Origin: Maniola hyperantus
Taxonomy: Eukaryota > Arthropoda > Insecta > Lepidoptera > Nymphalidae
Assembly: GCF_902806685.2 (NCBI RefSeq)
Contig: NC_048546.1
Coordinates: forward strand, 8,140,534 to 8,204,533
DNA length: 64,000 nucleotides
Reading direction: 5' to 3'
Within the stretch, counting starts at the first letter, position 1; the number at the start of each line of letters is the position of its first letter. The position numbers and the translations under genes are program-made. This document shows positions 1 through 11,814 of this stretch, piece after piece. The notes below the pieces were generated by a model. It was not told the DNA's origin. It saw nothing but the letters and a program-made list of their open reading frames with translations, and searched no databases.

Positions 1-24
1 AAAGTGTACACTGGAAAGGGCGAG

Positions 25-98
25 CGCGCGGGTGACGTGCGGGGCGTTCCCCCGCTTCATCCCGATTCCCATCTCAACCTGTCACGGACTATACCTAC
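25..98. repeat. GC-rich terminal-repeat family, copy 1 (partial)
   Basis: One end of a dispersed element whose outer sequence reads CATCTCGACCTGTCGCGTAC TATA. Here it is the slightly diverged CATCTCAACCTGTCACGGAC TATACCT, preceded by a GC-rich CGGGGCG segment. Other copies are at 640-693, 48198-48281, 59510-59578, 60545-60741, 61223-61394 and 62470-62613, some showing both inverted ends. Confidence 0.6.
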
Positions 99-380
99 TA
101 GGTAGGTAGCCTGTACTTGATACAGTTTGTCGGAGACGGAGACATTAAGGTTCATATTTAGCGGCCGGTACCCGACCAGCACTACCGTTCTTCTTCTTTG
201 GGGCTATGCAGGTCCTTTATATCCCTGTATCACTGCGACCGTCTCCGATCTATTGTGTTGTCCTTGTCAAATCCTGTGGCCGCCAAATACAGCAGCACCT
301 TCTTGACTGGAATTGAAGTACCTAACATCCTCGATAAAGAACAAGCAATCATTTAACGATACACATGTGTGCAGTCCGTA

Positions 381-519
381 TAAGTCCCGCAAATTGCTAA
401 TACGCGTGGCCGTCATGTTAGTGACGTCAGCCCTAGACTGAGCTTTCGAGCTATGACGCAAATGACGTCATTTCGATGTTGAGACATGATTCCAACACAA
501 TAGCAATTTGCGGGACTTG
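381..519. mobile_element. Short MITE with AAGTCCCGCAAATTGCTA inverted ends
   Basis: The ends TAAGTCCCGCAAATTGCTA and TAGCAATTTGCGGGACTT are inverted copies about 140 bp apart, with no coding capacity. The interior holds two TGACGTCA palindromes (CRE-like). Related sequence is at 3252-3288 (one end), 6070-8203 (long member) and 48794-48954. Confidence 0.75.
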
Positions 520-639
520 TACTAGGGTTGTTTCGGATGCCAATATTTTGATATCCGCAGAAGCGGATTATTAGTTCATATCCGCGGATACGTAATACGT
601 ATGTCTGAATTAATGAGAATGTTTCGCATTTGCGGATGG

Positions 640-693
640 TCCTCCCGCCTCATACCCTGATTGCCATCTTGACCTGTCGCGTACTATACCTAG
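640..693. repeat. GC-rich terminal-repeat family, copy 2 (partial)
   Basis: One end of the same family as 25-98: CCTCCCGCCTCATACC followed by GATTGCCATCTTGACCTGTC and GCGTACTATACC. No matching inverted end is visible nearby, so it is truncated. Confidence 0.55.
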
Positions 694-780
694 TTGTTGC
701 TTGGTAGTGTGTGTAGGTAGTCATTCTAATTTTGGCGATCTCCCTGGCGCATTACGAATTTTATAATTTCTAATTTCCTT

Positions 781-870
781 GGTCTGGTTTCGGCCGTGGT
801 TACCACCCTACCGGCAAAGCCATGCCGCCAAGCAATTTAGCGTTCCGGTACGATACTGTGATCACAGATC
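781..870 (+). repeat. LINE-type 3'-region fragment
   Basis: Sequence around GGTTACCACCCTACCGGCAA and TTAGCGTTCCGGTACGAT recurs inverted at 46262-46363. I recognise it as a common lepidopteran LINE-tail sequence but cannot name the clade. Its short open reading frame is not considered a gene. Confidence 0.5.
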
Positions 871-1171
871 TATTCATCTATGCCTAGATAAGTTCGATAT
901 TGCCTTAAGCCGAGCTGTACGTTCAAAGGTTCCTGTACATTCCGGGTTTCAAGTTATTTGGAACTAATACCAGCTGAGGATTCTGAGGTCTTAACTACAT
1001 AACCGATGACCTATATTTACGAGACAATCTATCAAATATCCCCTTTCTAACAAAAAAAGTATGAATGATCGGACTACGTGATGGGGCCAGCGTTAGGGCC
1101 AACGTGTGGAGCCGGCATCAAAGTAAAATACATCAATTTTTATGTGTTTTTTATTGCGCTTAACATATAAA

Positions 1172-4100
1172 TTACAAGAAGTATGTGCTGGGCCTCTTGT
1201 AGGCGAAGGTGTTGAGGCGCTTGTAGTGGTGCACGCGCTTGGGCAGCGGGAACTTGATGCCGCTGTTGTGGAACTGCTTCACCTGCGGCCGGCGGCACGC
1301 GGCTGCCTTGATTATCTCCACTTTGATGATCTGGAATTAAAGGGGTTTGAATATTTTAGTATGGAGCCTGTCGTGCCTACATGTTCGCCATTTTCTTTTT
1401 CTTTTTTTCAAAAAAGCAGCCACGCCTAAAACCTGTATTATTTATGAACTGCTAGCTGATGCCTGCGACTTTGTACGCGTGGATTTAGGTTTTTAAATTC
1501 CTGTGGAAACTTTCCGGGATAAAAAGTAGACTATGTCCTTCCTCGGGATGCAAGCTATCTCTGTACCAAATTTGAGCCATGAAAAGCTAGCGGACAGACA
1601 GACAGACAGACACACTTTCGCATTTATAATATTAGTATGGATTTGTAAAAGAAAAAAAATACTCTATATCTCTACTCCTTCCTCGGGATGTGTACCAAAT
1701 TTCGTTAAAATCGATTAAACGGGTTGACTGAAAAGCTAGCTAGGTGGACAGACGGGAACACCAAGATTTATTTTATTTTGCAGACCATTCATTTGTTTGT
1801 ATTGTTAAGTGTAATGATCTAAGCTGGCTTGTTTACAAAAATCAAGAGTGGTACAGTACGCGGCAGAAAGTAATGTACATCGGCCTCTAGAATGACATTT
1901 CGGCTTTGTAGAGCGTTGTCTCTGTCACTCGTACCTATATGACGTTTTGTCGGTCTCAACGACAGAGACAACGCTCTACAAATCCGCTATCTCCTTCTAG
2001 AGGTCGATGTACATTATTTTCTGCCGCGTACTGTACTAGTATTTGGAAATCATCATCATTACTATAACACCCAATTATTTAGTTGTAGACATAATTTTGT
2101 AATAAGTGCTAATTTAGGTTTAAATGTTTAAATGTAATATCCATTCATGTAATTAACTACTAACTATTCTTCTTGTGGTTGTGCAAATAAAGTGTATTTA
2201 TTATTATTATTATTATTAAGTATCCATGTAATTATTACTGATTGTTCCATAAAAATAAATGAATTAAATTAAATTATGAACCAATAGATATCCGCTGCTG
2301 GACATAGGTCTCTTTTGTAGATACTTCCACAGGTAACATTTATTTGTATTAATTTATTTATAGAAACCTGTATGGAGTGCGCGCGCGCCCTGTGCCTGGC
2401 GCCCATGTCGCGATAGCACTGCGTGACGGCGCCGCCCACGCTCAGGTCGCGGTACTCGCGGTACATGTTGTGCACGCCCGAGCGCGACTCGTAGCGCAGC
2501 CAGATGCCGAAGTTCTTGATCTTGACTGGGCTCTTTTCAGGAATTTCCTGTAATATACATTGTTATTGCTTAGTGACTATTTGCATATTAAATATTTATC
2601 ATACAGTGTGCTTTTTTAACTCTGACAGTATGGGGAAATTCAAAACCATAAGAGATACTACAGAGAAACTGTCTTAGGAAACTAGGTCTTTTTTGAAAAA
2701 AAATTGGCATAGGTAGTCATTTTTTGTCCACAAAAATCAATAAAAATGACTAATTTTTTTAAATACAGATCGACTCAGTTTCATGTAAGGATCATTTAAT
2801 TGTATCAAAAGAAAAAAATCGTAGCAGCAGAAGTTGGTCAAAAGACAATGCCTATTCAAGTATGAACAAATGTAGTCTTCAAGATTTTTGTATCACCATC
2901 AAATTCTATCAGTTCAATGACATCATCAGAATATTTGTAGAAAAAATTTACGAAAACTGTTTCCGATTTTCAGAAATATTAACCATAAAAAATGTCAATA
3001 TTATGAGGTTAGGTTCAGCTAGAAAGTAAAAAAGGGTCTTTATAGACTTAATAAATAGTCAGTTTCAGATGTTTTAATCCTAAACATTTATGAAACTCCT
3101 AATTCATGAAAATTATTGAGAAATTATGTTTTTATTTTAGCTTTAATAAATAAATAAAAAATTTAAGGTAGAATGCTTCTTATGAGAGTACTGTCCATGG
3201 GCATACTCCTTTAAGTAAATCTTGCATCCTAAATATGTATCACATAAGATACATAGTTCCAGCGCAGTAGCAATTTGCGGGACTTATAGCTATAATTATA
3301 TTAGGCTCTAGGTACAGCTAAAATTAGTTACATCCAACATATATATAACTAACAAAAAATATTATTTTTTCACCCTTGCAACTGTTAAAAAGCCATCAGA
3401 AAGGTTCGCATAATAGTAAGTTTCTATTGTATTGAAATCCTGGAAAATTATGAGTTTTTAATTCTATGGTTAACTGCATAGCTTCCGTTGCATAACTAGC
3501 AAAATTTACAGGCACTATAAATTAATGTAATGGGGTTATTCAAGGGGCGGACCAACAAATTCCTGAAAGGCCGGCAACTCATTGATAGTTCCTCTGGTAC
3601 TGCAAATGTTCATGGGTGGCGGTAATCACTTAACATCAGGTGACCCGCCTGCTTGTAATGTTTACTCACCATTTTTTTTAAACTGTGAATAAAGTTAGCT
3701 GGTGTTTAACTTATCTTGCTAACTAATAAGAGTTGTTATAAAATAATTATATTAAATTAAAATGTAAAGAACAAACCTTAATAGATACAATTTCACCAGT
3801 GGTCTTCTTGAACTTCTTCAGTTGCCGTAAGAAGTACCAAAAGCGGGACTTAGCAACTATGGGATCCGGAGAGAAGATCCTCATTTTGTATAGAGGTGGC
3901 TTCTCCTCTTTGTCTGAGGGGAGCTTGCGCCCGATCACCTCATACTCCTTCAACTGCAACAAGAAACAATATTCAGTCATTATAACTGATGGCAGTGCAA
4001 GTGCAGTGTTGCCCAGAAACATGGGAGCATTATGTACCTAATTGAATAATACATTATTAATGAATAATGATCATCTTTATGCTGGATAAGTGAATGTATT

Positions 4101-5515
4101 ATCTATACTTAATATAAATGCGAAAGAGTGTCTGTTTGTTTGTCTTTCTTTCACACCCTAAGCAACCAATCGACTTGATTGTTGGCATATATTTAGTTGA
4201 AAGGACGGAGAGTAACATAGGCTACTTTTTATCCCAGAAAATCAAAGAGTTCCCATGAGATTTTTAAAAACCTAAATCCACGCAAATCTAAAAGTCGCGG
4301 GCAGCAGCTAGTTATCAATAAAAAAAGCGATATTGGCTTAACTCGGTTACTGGATGGACAGATCGTTTGTTTTTCTTTCAATTTTAACAACTATGTACAC
4401 TCATTTTCCTCTAGTCTTTGGGTTTCTTCTTCACACTTAGCAACCAGGTACATTTTTGGTTCCCTTTCCAGTATCAGCCCCAGTTATTAAAAACTAGCAG
4501 ATGCCTGCAACTTTGTCCGTGGATTTCAAATCGTGAGGAAACTTGATTTTCTGGGATATAAAATAGCTTATGTAACTCTCCAGGTCCTTAACTATATCCA
4601 TGCACAGAATCACGCAGATCTGTTGCTCCATTGCAAAGTGATTGAAAGACAAACAACACTTTCGCATTTATAATATTATTATTATGATTTAAATTGAAAC
4701 ACATGTAGGATCTCTCTTATGCTACGTCTGTGAATATATCACTAGTTCGAAAACAGATTCTATTGAGATGAGACAGCAAGAAACTCAGCTGTTGCACTTT
4801 TCACATCATAAAAAGATATGTTTATTATATGTTACTTATTATAATAGAATTAATATTATCAATGTAACAACTTAATATCTTGTGGGCAACTGAAAGCTCA
4901 GTCAGTTGCTGCTGCATAACTTTTGTCATTAAAATTGTATTATAATTCATTACTGACATTAATATAGGTTTAACGATTTGTTAAACCTCAGTCACGTAGT
5001 CTAAGTCGAATGCAGAAGGATCTGGGAGCCCACTGTCCACACACAAAAAGTTCCCACCAGTGCATGCATAATGGTACGAGTCACGACCCTCAGCAATGAG
5101 AAATACGACACAGATAGGGAGAGACAGTTAATCTTTAATTCCATTCCACTCCATGCATTGTGTTGCAATTACAAACATGACCTAACCTAAAAATTATGTT
5201 TCTGTTTTAAATATCAATATAACACTACATACAAAGTTAACTGAAATCCGGTAATACTTTAAATTACTTGATATATTACATGGTCACAGCATCTTTACTT
5301 CGTTTTAATTCACATTTTTATAGCTTGCTTAGCCGTGGCAACGTGTACCGAACACACCGAGTTTCACAACACAAATCTTATGGTATAATTTTTCACCACT
5401 TCATTATTTTATTAAGCAGCACAATAACTATTGGATTAACTTTCAGCGTGTGGCGTCACAATTTGTCGCGGTAAACCATTTTATTTTCAAAACTTACCTC
5501 TCCTTTAGCCTTCAT
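1172..5515 (-). CDS. RpL18A: 60S ribosomal protein L18a (eL20), complete, 4 exons
   Basis: Structural protein of the large cytosolic ribosomal subunit. Exons on the minus strand are 5498-5515, 3777-3953, 2368-2547 and 1172-1330; every intron is GT-AG and phase 0. They join to 177 codons plus stop, the usual length for this family. Recognisable blocks are MRIFSPDPIVAKSRFWYF in exon 2, NFGIWLRYESRSGVHNMYRE and GGAVTQCYRDMGARHRARAH in exon 3, and VKQFHNSGIKFPLPKRVHH in exon 4. Exon 1 holds only the start and five codons (MKAKGE), followed by a GTAAGT donor. An AATAAA signal (TTTATT at 1150-1155) lies about 17 bp past the stop. The coding exons are GC-rich in an AT-rich setting, as expected of a highly expressed gene. 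The introns hold repeats: a palindromic MITE in intron 3 and Helitron-type copies in intron 1. The assignment rests on remembered family sequence but is very strong. Confidence 0.97.
1448..1645 (+). mobile_element. Helitron-type (LEP1-like) repeat
   Basis: Starts near CTAGCTGATGCCTGCGACTT, runs through TCCGGGATAAAAAGTAG, and ends with GACAGACAGACACACTTTCG and CATTTATAATATTAGTATGG. One end carries the CTAG preceded by a GC hairpin expected of a Helitron 3' terminus. Similar copies are at 4085-4312 (-), 4495-4690 (+), 13280-13475 (-), 19590-19805 (+), 33058-33285 (-), 45470-45665 (-), 50372-50540 (+) and 63850 to the window end. It lies just past the L18a poly(A) signal side of exon 4. Confidence 0.7.
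1851..2036. mobile_element. Palindromic MITE in RpL18A intron 3
   Basis: Inverted arms of about 42 bp begin GTACAGTACGCGGCAGAAA at one end and close with TTTCTGCCGCGTACTGTAC at the other. A second inner inverted pair (TTTGTAGAGCGTTGTCTCTG and its complement) makes nearly the whole 186 bp self-complementary. No protein is encoded. Confidence 0.8.
2198..2218. repeat. (TTA)n microsatellite
   Basis: Short run of TTA units in RpL18A intron 3. Confidence 0.8.
3252..3288. repeat. Solo end of the AAGTCCCGCAAATTGCTA MITE
   Basis: The sequence GTAGCAATTTGCGGGACTT matches one end of the MITE at 381-519. No partner end is seen, so this is a truncated copy in RpL18A intron 2. Confidence 0.5.
3540..3665 (+). 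repeat. SINE/LINE-tail repeat with CACTTAACATCAGGTGA core
   Basis: Contains GGCCGGCAACTCATTG and CACTTAACATCAGGTGACCC, a dispersed lepidopteran retroelement tail. An inverted copy is at 50583-50700. It lies in RpL18A intron 2. Which retroelement it derives from is not settled here. Confidence 0.55.
4085..4312 (-). mobile_element. Helitron-type (LEP1-like) repeat
   Basis: Minus-strand copy in RpL18A intron 1. AATATAAATGCGAAAGAGTG lies at its plus-strand left and AAAGTCGCGGGCAGCAGCTAG at its right, so the terminal CTAG and hairpin side face right. Diverged from the 1448 copy. Confidence 0.65.
4495..4690 (+). mobile_element. Helitron-type (LEP1-like) repeat
   Basis: Plus-strand copy in RpL18A intron 1 beginning ACTAGCAGATGCCTGCAACT and ending ACTTTCGCATTTATAATATT. 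It is only about 180 bp from the inverted copy at 4085-4312. Confidence 0.65.
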
Positions 5516-5531
5516 TTTGGGAGATTTTTTT

Positions 5532-5545
5532 GGAAAAAGAACTGA
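5532..5545 (-). promoter_or_regulatory. Possible TOP-type transcription start of RpL18A
   Basis: Read on the minus strand, CAGTTCTTTTTCC lies 17-30 bp upstream of the L18a start codon. Ribosomal protein mRNAs usually begin with a C followed by a pyrimidine tract, and this is the only such run between the ATG and the AT-rich upstream DNA. The start site is inferred from this alone. Confidence 0.4.
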
Positions 5546-5779
5546 CAATGACAAGCTAGCGGAAACGGAAAACTTGAAAGCAAAGATGGTGTTTCTATTG
5601 TTCGTGTTGCCAATGCCATAATAAATATCATTTAAAAGGCGACTACACATCGGAAATAACCACCAAGAGAGGTCACCTTGATTTAGTATCATTAAATCTC
5701 ATACAGACGTCATGATTTTGCTTTCAGTCCATACTCTGTGCTTCGGTCTAGACTCTATAGATAGTGCTCAAGATAAGGC

Positions 5780-6060
5780 CGGATTATGCATGACTCATCC
5801 GATCATCAGTCCGTGAAAATACGAATATACCTACTACCAGACGACTTGGATATTGCTTACGCACTAATTCGATCCAGATCCAAGCTAATTCAATGGACAT
5901 CTTTGACATATCTACGTCATATTGTCCGATTTGAATCCGACAAATTCTCACGGATGACGGAAATCGGATATCTAGTGCGTAAGCTAGGTACAGTTCTATA
6001 ACTACTTCGGAACGTATTTTCATAGATTCGGATAAGTGCGTAACCGCATTCAAATATGAG
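5780..6060. repeat. Diverged inverted-repeat region upstream of RpL18A
   Basis: Holds GATATTGCTTACGCACTAAT and, inverted about 90 bp on, GGATATCTAGTGCGTAAGC, with several ATCCGA motifs. It looks like a decayed MITE. The overlapping short open frames on both strands show no domain and are not called. Confidence 0.35.
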
Positions 6061-6069
6061 TTTACGATT

Positions 6070-8203
6070 ACAAGTTGCTAATACGCGTAGCCGCCATTTT
6101 AGTGACGTCAGCACTAGACTGAAGTTTCGAGCTGATGGTAGGTATATATACCTGGTAGGTATGTACCTATATTTTTACCGTAGATAGAGTAATAAAGGTA
6201 GATACATAAACTTAAATTAGAAATACCAGTGCCCTGTTTATCAAACGTTACAAGTCTTGTATTACAAGCGTTTCTCTTGTAAATTTGTGCATTTTTACAA
6301 GAATGCGTTTATTAAAACTACACTTGTAAACTACAAGCTACAAGTAATATCACTTGTAATACAAGTGTTTTTCACACTTGTATTTGTGGTTTTGTTCATC
6401 AAAAATGCCTTTGTAGCTTGTAGCTTGTAACTTGTAACGAAAAAGTTAGAGAGCCTCCGTTGCCTCTTAATTTATTTTACAAGTTGTATGCAAGTATGAT
6501 ATTGTATAAAATAATAATTAAATTATCAAGTACCTAGTAGTAAATAGGTAAAATAACTATAAAATAATTCAAAGGTGTAATTTTATTAAACTTATCCATG
6601 TTGCTCTTTTTAAATTTGACCAAAACGTGTCTCATGTACATACGAGTACCTATGCTGGCGTAATCTTTTTCGGCAGATACAAGTCCAAGCGACTGACATA
6701 GCAATACTAGTATCTCTTTCCACTCTGCTATTTTTTGGTCTTTAGATAATTTATCAGTAAATGCGCCAAATAAAATATCTTTTTGTCACGAATTACTTAA
6801 TTGAAGAATAATTGTAACTTCCGAATCAGATTTCGCCATTTTTTGCGGTGTAATTCGAATAGCGAAATTTTTTAGTCTATCTATTTTTCAAAATTTTAAG
6901 TCTAACCTTAATTCATGAAAAATAATGTATTATTTTTTATTTAAAATTTTGTGTAGGTACTTCCTGTTGGTGTACCGAAATAGAATAAATAAAAGTAGGT
7001 AGGTAAATAAAATAAGAAGCATAGGTTTTACAAATAGGTTATTTAACACAAAATTAAATTATTTGAAAAAAAAACTATTTTTAACAATAACCTGACTAGT
7101 TATGGTACCGTAATTTCTATTTTATCGACATTTATTACGGTTGAAAAATTATTTTGCAATTTAGCAAAAATAAAGTGTTATAAATTAAAAATACAAGTTC
7201 TACAAGTCTTGTAAAATCCTACAAGTCTTGTGAAATTATTTGATAAACATAATTTACAAGAGTTTGTAAAAAAGTTCTTGTAACTTGTGACTTGTGAGCT
7301 TGTAGACTTGTAATGTTTCATAAACAGGGCACAGGGCGAAGAATAGAGATATGTTCCCGCAATTCTTATTGTATGGCTGTCACTTTGTATAATAAACTAT
7401 CTGAAAACATTAAAAGTCTACCAATGTCTAAATTTAAGAAAAAAAAATTTGACTAGGTATTTAATTGACCAATGTTTCTATAGTGTTAAGGATTTTTTGG
7501 ATAACTGTGTGATTTGACATAAATTATTATTACTTTGAATTATGACATTTTGATAATGTAACTATTAAGTAAGATTTTAAAATTTTACTGTCGTGGTCAT
7601 TTCTATTTTGTTCTTTTCTTAAATTTATTTTTATTGCAAGTACCACATATTTTGCACGCCATACATAAATGGCAAAATGTGAAAGGGACCATCTATATAT
7701 GTACGATCATTTACTACTCACATTTAGCAAAATTAAATGATTTCATTTCATTTCATTACAGGAACGTTTGCTTTCTCATTCACACTAAAAAGAGAGCACA
7801 GATAAAGTTATTAATGTGATAAACAGAGACGCAGCTAACCTATTTTTGTCCCTTATCGTTTAACTGGTTGTTTTCAAGAATACATACAAGGAATGCAACA
7901 TTAGTTGCAAAACAAACTTTGAGAATTCGTGGCGTACCTAATTGTATTTCTCATTAGTTATTTACTTGTTTTCACATAAAAAACGTTTAATACATATTGT
8001 TGATCGGTTAATACAAATATTGACTACGAAACAATGTTAATAATTGTCGTGTTATTCATCGTTACATCGTGCTATCGCTATCTCATACGCTATCTACATA
8101 CTTCAATCTACCTTTATTACTCTATCTACGATTTTCACCTAAATATACGTCAAATGACGTCTGAAGAGACATGGTTCTAGCGCAATAGCAATTTGCGGGA
8201 CTT
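6070..8203. mobile_element. Long member of the AAGTCCCGCAAATTGCTA family, interrupted by a nested element
   Basis: The outer ends are a decayed AAGTTGCTAATACGCG (left) and AATAGCAATTTGCGGGACTT (right). Inside them is a second inverted pair: GTAGATAGAGTAATAAAGGT at about 6180 and ACCTTTATTACTCTATCTAC at about 8108. This gives long terminal inverted repeats. The element at 6229-7332 sits inside the left half, so it is a later insertion or an ancestral part. No intact coding region. Confidence 0.55.
6229..7332 (+). mobile_element. CTTGTAA-rich 1.1-kb DNA element, copy 1
   Basis: Terminal inverted repeats start GTGCCCTGTTTATCAAACGT and end with the complement (TAAACAGGGCAC). Both subterminal regions are packed with CTTGTAA/TTACAAG motifs, the kind of clustered short sites that often bind a transposase. 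Copies at 9345-10457 (inverted) and 36756-38021. All copies sit between ACC and GGT/GGG. A decayed reading frame in the middle may be a Myb/SANT-type domain, which is a weak impression. Superfamily unresolved. Confidence 0.75.
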
Positions 8204-8231
8204 AAACCATTGCTTAAAATTATATCATCTA

Positions 8232-10935
8232 TACAGGGTTACAGGAAAATAGGACACGATCCCGTTAAGGGGTTATAGTACAGGACATTAGCTATCAAAC
8301 GACCCCTAAAGTGCTTATGCGAAAGTGAATCGTTTTCGAGTTATTCATTTTTTTATTTTTTTTATTGGTAAAGGGGTGTTTGCCACTTCAAAAATTAATA
8401 AAAAGAAGGAACAATGTATTTCATCAGATTTTTTTTTATTTCTTGCTAGTGCATATCCTTGTTAATAATAAACAGTTATAAAACAAGAAAAATCTTCAAG
8501 CATTTTAAAATTACAGCCCAAAAACTGTACAAGTTTTCGATTTTTAAATTTAATTCTTTGAATAACTTGCAAATTTTCTGTAAAAATTACTATGGCAATT
8601 ATCCTGCGGATTATTTTAAAAACATCTACTTTTCGTTAGCTATCCATTGGTATAAAAAAATTACAAAACAAATCATAAAATCAAGAAAAAATTACACAAC
8701 AAAGAGACCAGGTAGAAAATTCTAACAAATGCTATTGCCAAAGTATTAAATCACAATCAATGTAGGAACGAGTTTAATGCAAAATAGTTAAAGATTATTT
8801 TTAATGAGGTCAAAAGGTAACATAAAATCAGTCAAGTGCGAGTCGGGCTCGCATACGAAGGGTTCCGTACCATCGTACAAAAAATAACACTTTTTAATTT
8901 TTATGGCAGCCATTTTGTAATTTTTAGTACCTATTTATTGTTATAGCGGCAATAAAAATACACATTCTGTAAAAATTTCAAGTCTCTACGTATTAGGGTT
9001 CACGAGATACAGTCCACTGACAGACAAACGGACGGCCGGACAGACGGGCGGACGGACGAACGAACATGAAATTTTCACAGAATGTGTATTTTTATGGCCG
9101 CTATAACAACAAATACTAAAAATTACAAAATGGCCGCCATAAAAACTTAAAGAAAATTAAAAATGGTTATTTCTTGTACAAAGGTACGGAACCCTTCGAG
9201 TGCGAGCCCGACTCGCACTTGACTGATTTTATATTACCTTTTGACCTCATTAAAAATAATCTTTAACTATTTTGCATTAAACTCGTTTTTACATTGATTC
9301 TGATTTAATACTTTGGCAATAGCATTTGTTAGAATTTTCTACCTGTGCCCTGTTTATCAAACATTACAAGTCTACAAGCTACAAGTTACAAGTTACAAGA
9401 ACTTTTTTACAAACTCTTGTAAATTATGTTTATCAAATAATTTCACAAGATTTGTAGGATTTTACAAGACTTGTAGAACTTGTATTTTTAATTTATAACA
9501 CTTTATTTTTGCTAAATAAATGCTAAATTGCAAAATAATTTTTCAACCGTAATAAATGTCGATAAAATAGAAATTACGGTACCATAACTAGTCAAGTTAT
9601 TGTTAAAAATAATTTTATTTTTCAAATAATTTAATTTTGTGTTAAATAACCTATTTGTAAAACCTGTTGCTTCTTATTTTATTTACCTATCTACTTTTAT
9701 TTATTCTATTTCGGTACACCAACAGAAAGTACCGACACAAAAAGTTTAAATTAAAAATATTACATTCTTTTTCATGAATTAAGGTTAGACTTAAAATTTG
9801 AAAAAAAGGATAGACTTTAAAAAATTTCGCTATTCGAATTACACTGCATAAAATGGCGAAATCTGATTCGAAAGTTACAATTATTCTTCAATTAAGTAAT
9901 TCGTGACAAAAAAGATATTTTATTTGGCGCATTTACTGATAAATTATCTAAAGACCAAAAAATAGCAGAGTGGAAAAAGATACTATTGCTATGTCAGTCG
10001 CTTGGACTTGTATCTGCCGAAAAAGATTATGCCAGCATACTCGTATGTACATGAGACACGTTTTGGTCAAATTTAAAAAGAGCAGCATTGATAAGTTTAA
10101 TAAAATTACACCTTTGAATTATTTTATAGTTATTTTACCTATTTACTACTAGGTACTAGATAATTTAATTATTCTTTTATATAATATCATACTTGCATAC
10201 AACTTGTAAAATAAATTAAGAGTCAACGGAGGCTCTCCAACTTTTTCGTTACAAGTTACAAGCTACAAGTTACAAAGGCATTTTTGATGAACAAAACCAC
10301 AGATACAAGTGTGAAAAACACTTGTATTACAAGTGATATTACTCGTAGCTTGTAGTTTACAAGTGTAGTTTTGATAAACGCATTCTTGTAAAAATGCAAA
10401 AATTTACAAGAGAAACGCTTGTAATACAAGGCTTGTAACGTTTGATAAACAGGGCACAGGTCTCTTTGTTGTGTAATCTTTTCTTGATTTTATGATTTGT
10501 TTTGTAATTTTTTTGTACCAATGGATAGCTAACGAAACGTAGATGTTATTAAAATAATCCGCAGGATAAGTGCCACAGTAATTTTTACAGAAAATTTGCA
10601 AGTTATTCAAAGAATTAAATTTAAAAATCGAAAACTTGTACAGTTTTTGGGCTGTAATTTTAAAATGCTTGAAGATTTTTCTTGTTTTATAACTGTTTAT
10701 TATTAACAAGGATATGCACTAGCAAGAAATAAAAAAAATCTGATGAAATACATTGTTTCTTTTTTTTATTAATTTTTAAAGTGGCAAACACCCCTTTACC
10801 AAGAAAAAAAATAAAAAAATGAATAACTCGAAAACGATACACTTTCGCATAAGCACTTTAGGGGTCGTTTGATAGCTAATGTCCTGTACTATAACCCCCT
10901 AACGGGATCGTGTCCTCTTTTCCTGTAGCCCTGTA
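8232..10935. mobile_element. Foldback element with arms of about 750 bp
   Basis: The left arm starts TACAGGGTTACAGGAAAATA and the right arm ends with its inverted equivalent (CCTGTAGCCCTGTA); TA flanks both ends. Arms 8232-8985 and 9065-10935 match base for base over most of their length once the nested element at 9345-10457 is removed. Unnested size is about 1.6 kb. The arms include the CGGCCAAGTGCGAGTC-type repeat and a shared short open frame of no known domain. Confidence 0.8.
9345..10457 (-). mobile_element. CTTGTAA-rich 1.1-kb DNA element, copy 2 (nested in the foldback right arm)
   Basis: Inverted copy of the 6229 family. The uninterrupted left foldback arm near 8706-8720 (AGAGACCAGGTAGAAAATTC) shows the empty site. 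Comparison leaves at most one shared base, so the target duplication is very short or absent. Confidence 0.8.
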
Positions 10936-11303
10936 TAATGGTCTTAGATCAAAGAGTAATACACGGAATTAGATCCCGCATAAGAAATATGTAGCCTCAT
11001 GTTATTTAATCGTGATAAGAATATATGCTAGATAATGTATAGATTGATAGGTACCTACCTACATCGCAAATATGTTGCCTAGCAAAATCACGTGCTAATT
11101 AATGGTGTTAAACAGTAAAAAATTAAATGTAATCGATCAATTTCCCACTATCTCTATGAATTTCCCTGATTTAGTTATAATTTATGAAACTCAAGCAAGG
11201 GGGGGGGGGTTCAAACGTTGAAGCTGGGCCGGATTTCTAGTTTCTTTTATTATTCTCGTACGGGCTTCATACATACCTACATGATACACGTGTAGAAACA
11301 AAA

Positions 11304-11735
11304 ACCGGCCAAGTGCGAGTCAGGCTCGCGCAATGAGGGTTCCGTACTACAGTCGTATTTTTTCGACATTTTGCACGATAATTCAAAAAATATGATGCAT
11401 AAAAATAAATAAAAATCTGTTTTAGAATGTACAGGTGAAGACCTTTTATATGATACCCTACTTGATATAGTCACTCACTTCGAAAGTTAAAAATACTAAC
11501 TATTAGTTCATGACCACAATTTAATTTTTTTTGTGTGATCTAACCCTAAATTTACGGTTTTCAGATTTTACCCCAAATGTCAGCTATAAGATCTACCTAC
11601 CTGCCAAATTTCATGATTCTAGGTCAACGGGAAGTACCCTGTAGGTTTCTTGACAGACAGACGGACAGACAGACAGACAGACAACAAAGTGATAATATAA
11701 GGGTTCCGTTTTTCCTTTTGAGGTACGGAACCCTA
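11304..11735 (+). repeat. CGGCCAAGTGCGAGTC-type repeat
   Basis: Begins CCGGCCAAGTGCGAGTCAGG and CTCGCGCAATGAGGGTTCCG, passes through a (GACA)n tract, and ends AGGTACGGAACCCT. This is one of the commonest lepidopteran dispersed repeats. Other copies: within 8232-10935, 31215-31340, 34440-34690 and the inverted pair at 54206-54960. Confidence 0.75.
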
Positions 11736-11814
11736 AAAATGATTTTTTACTTTGTAAGTAGTGGTTTTGGAAGTCGGTTTGTCAATATTTTTATTTTAAG
11801 CTTTTTAGTAGTCA

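Noticed and set aside
1142..1429. 95-aa plus-strand frame
   Set aside because: Antisense of RpL18A exon 4.
2880..3000. Possible C/D-box snoRNA in RpL18A intron 2 (CTGATGATG near 2925 on the minus strand)
   Set aside because: Ribosomal protein introns often host snoRNAs, but no correctly spaced D box and terminal stem could be found.
8459..8725. Open frame beginning MLIINSYKTRKIFKHFK, repeated inverted at 10404-10709
   Set aside because: It lies in the arms of the foldback element, is extremely Lys/Asn/Phe-rich as expected from AT-rich DNA, and has no domain. The duplication follows from the arms.
11640..11692. (GACA)n tract as a CRISPR-like array
   Set aside because: Simple microsatellite within a dispersed repeat; no spacers.
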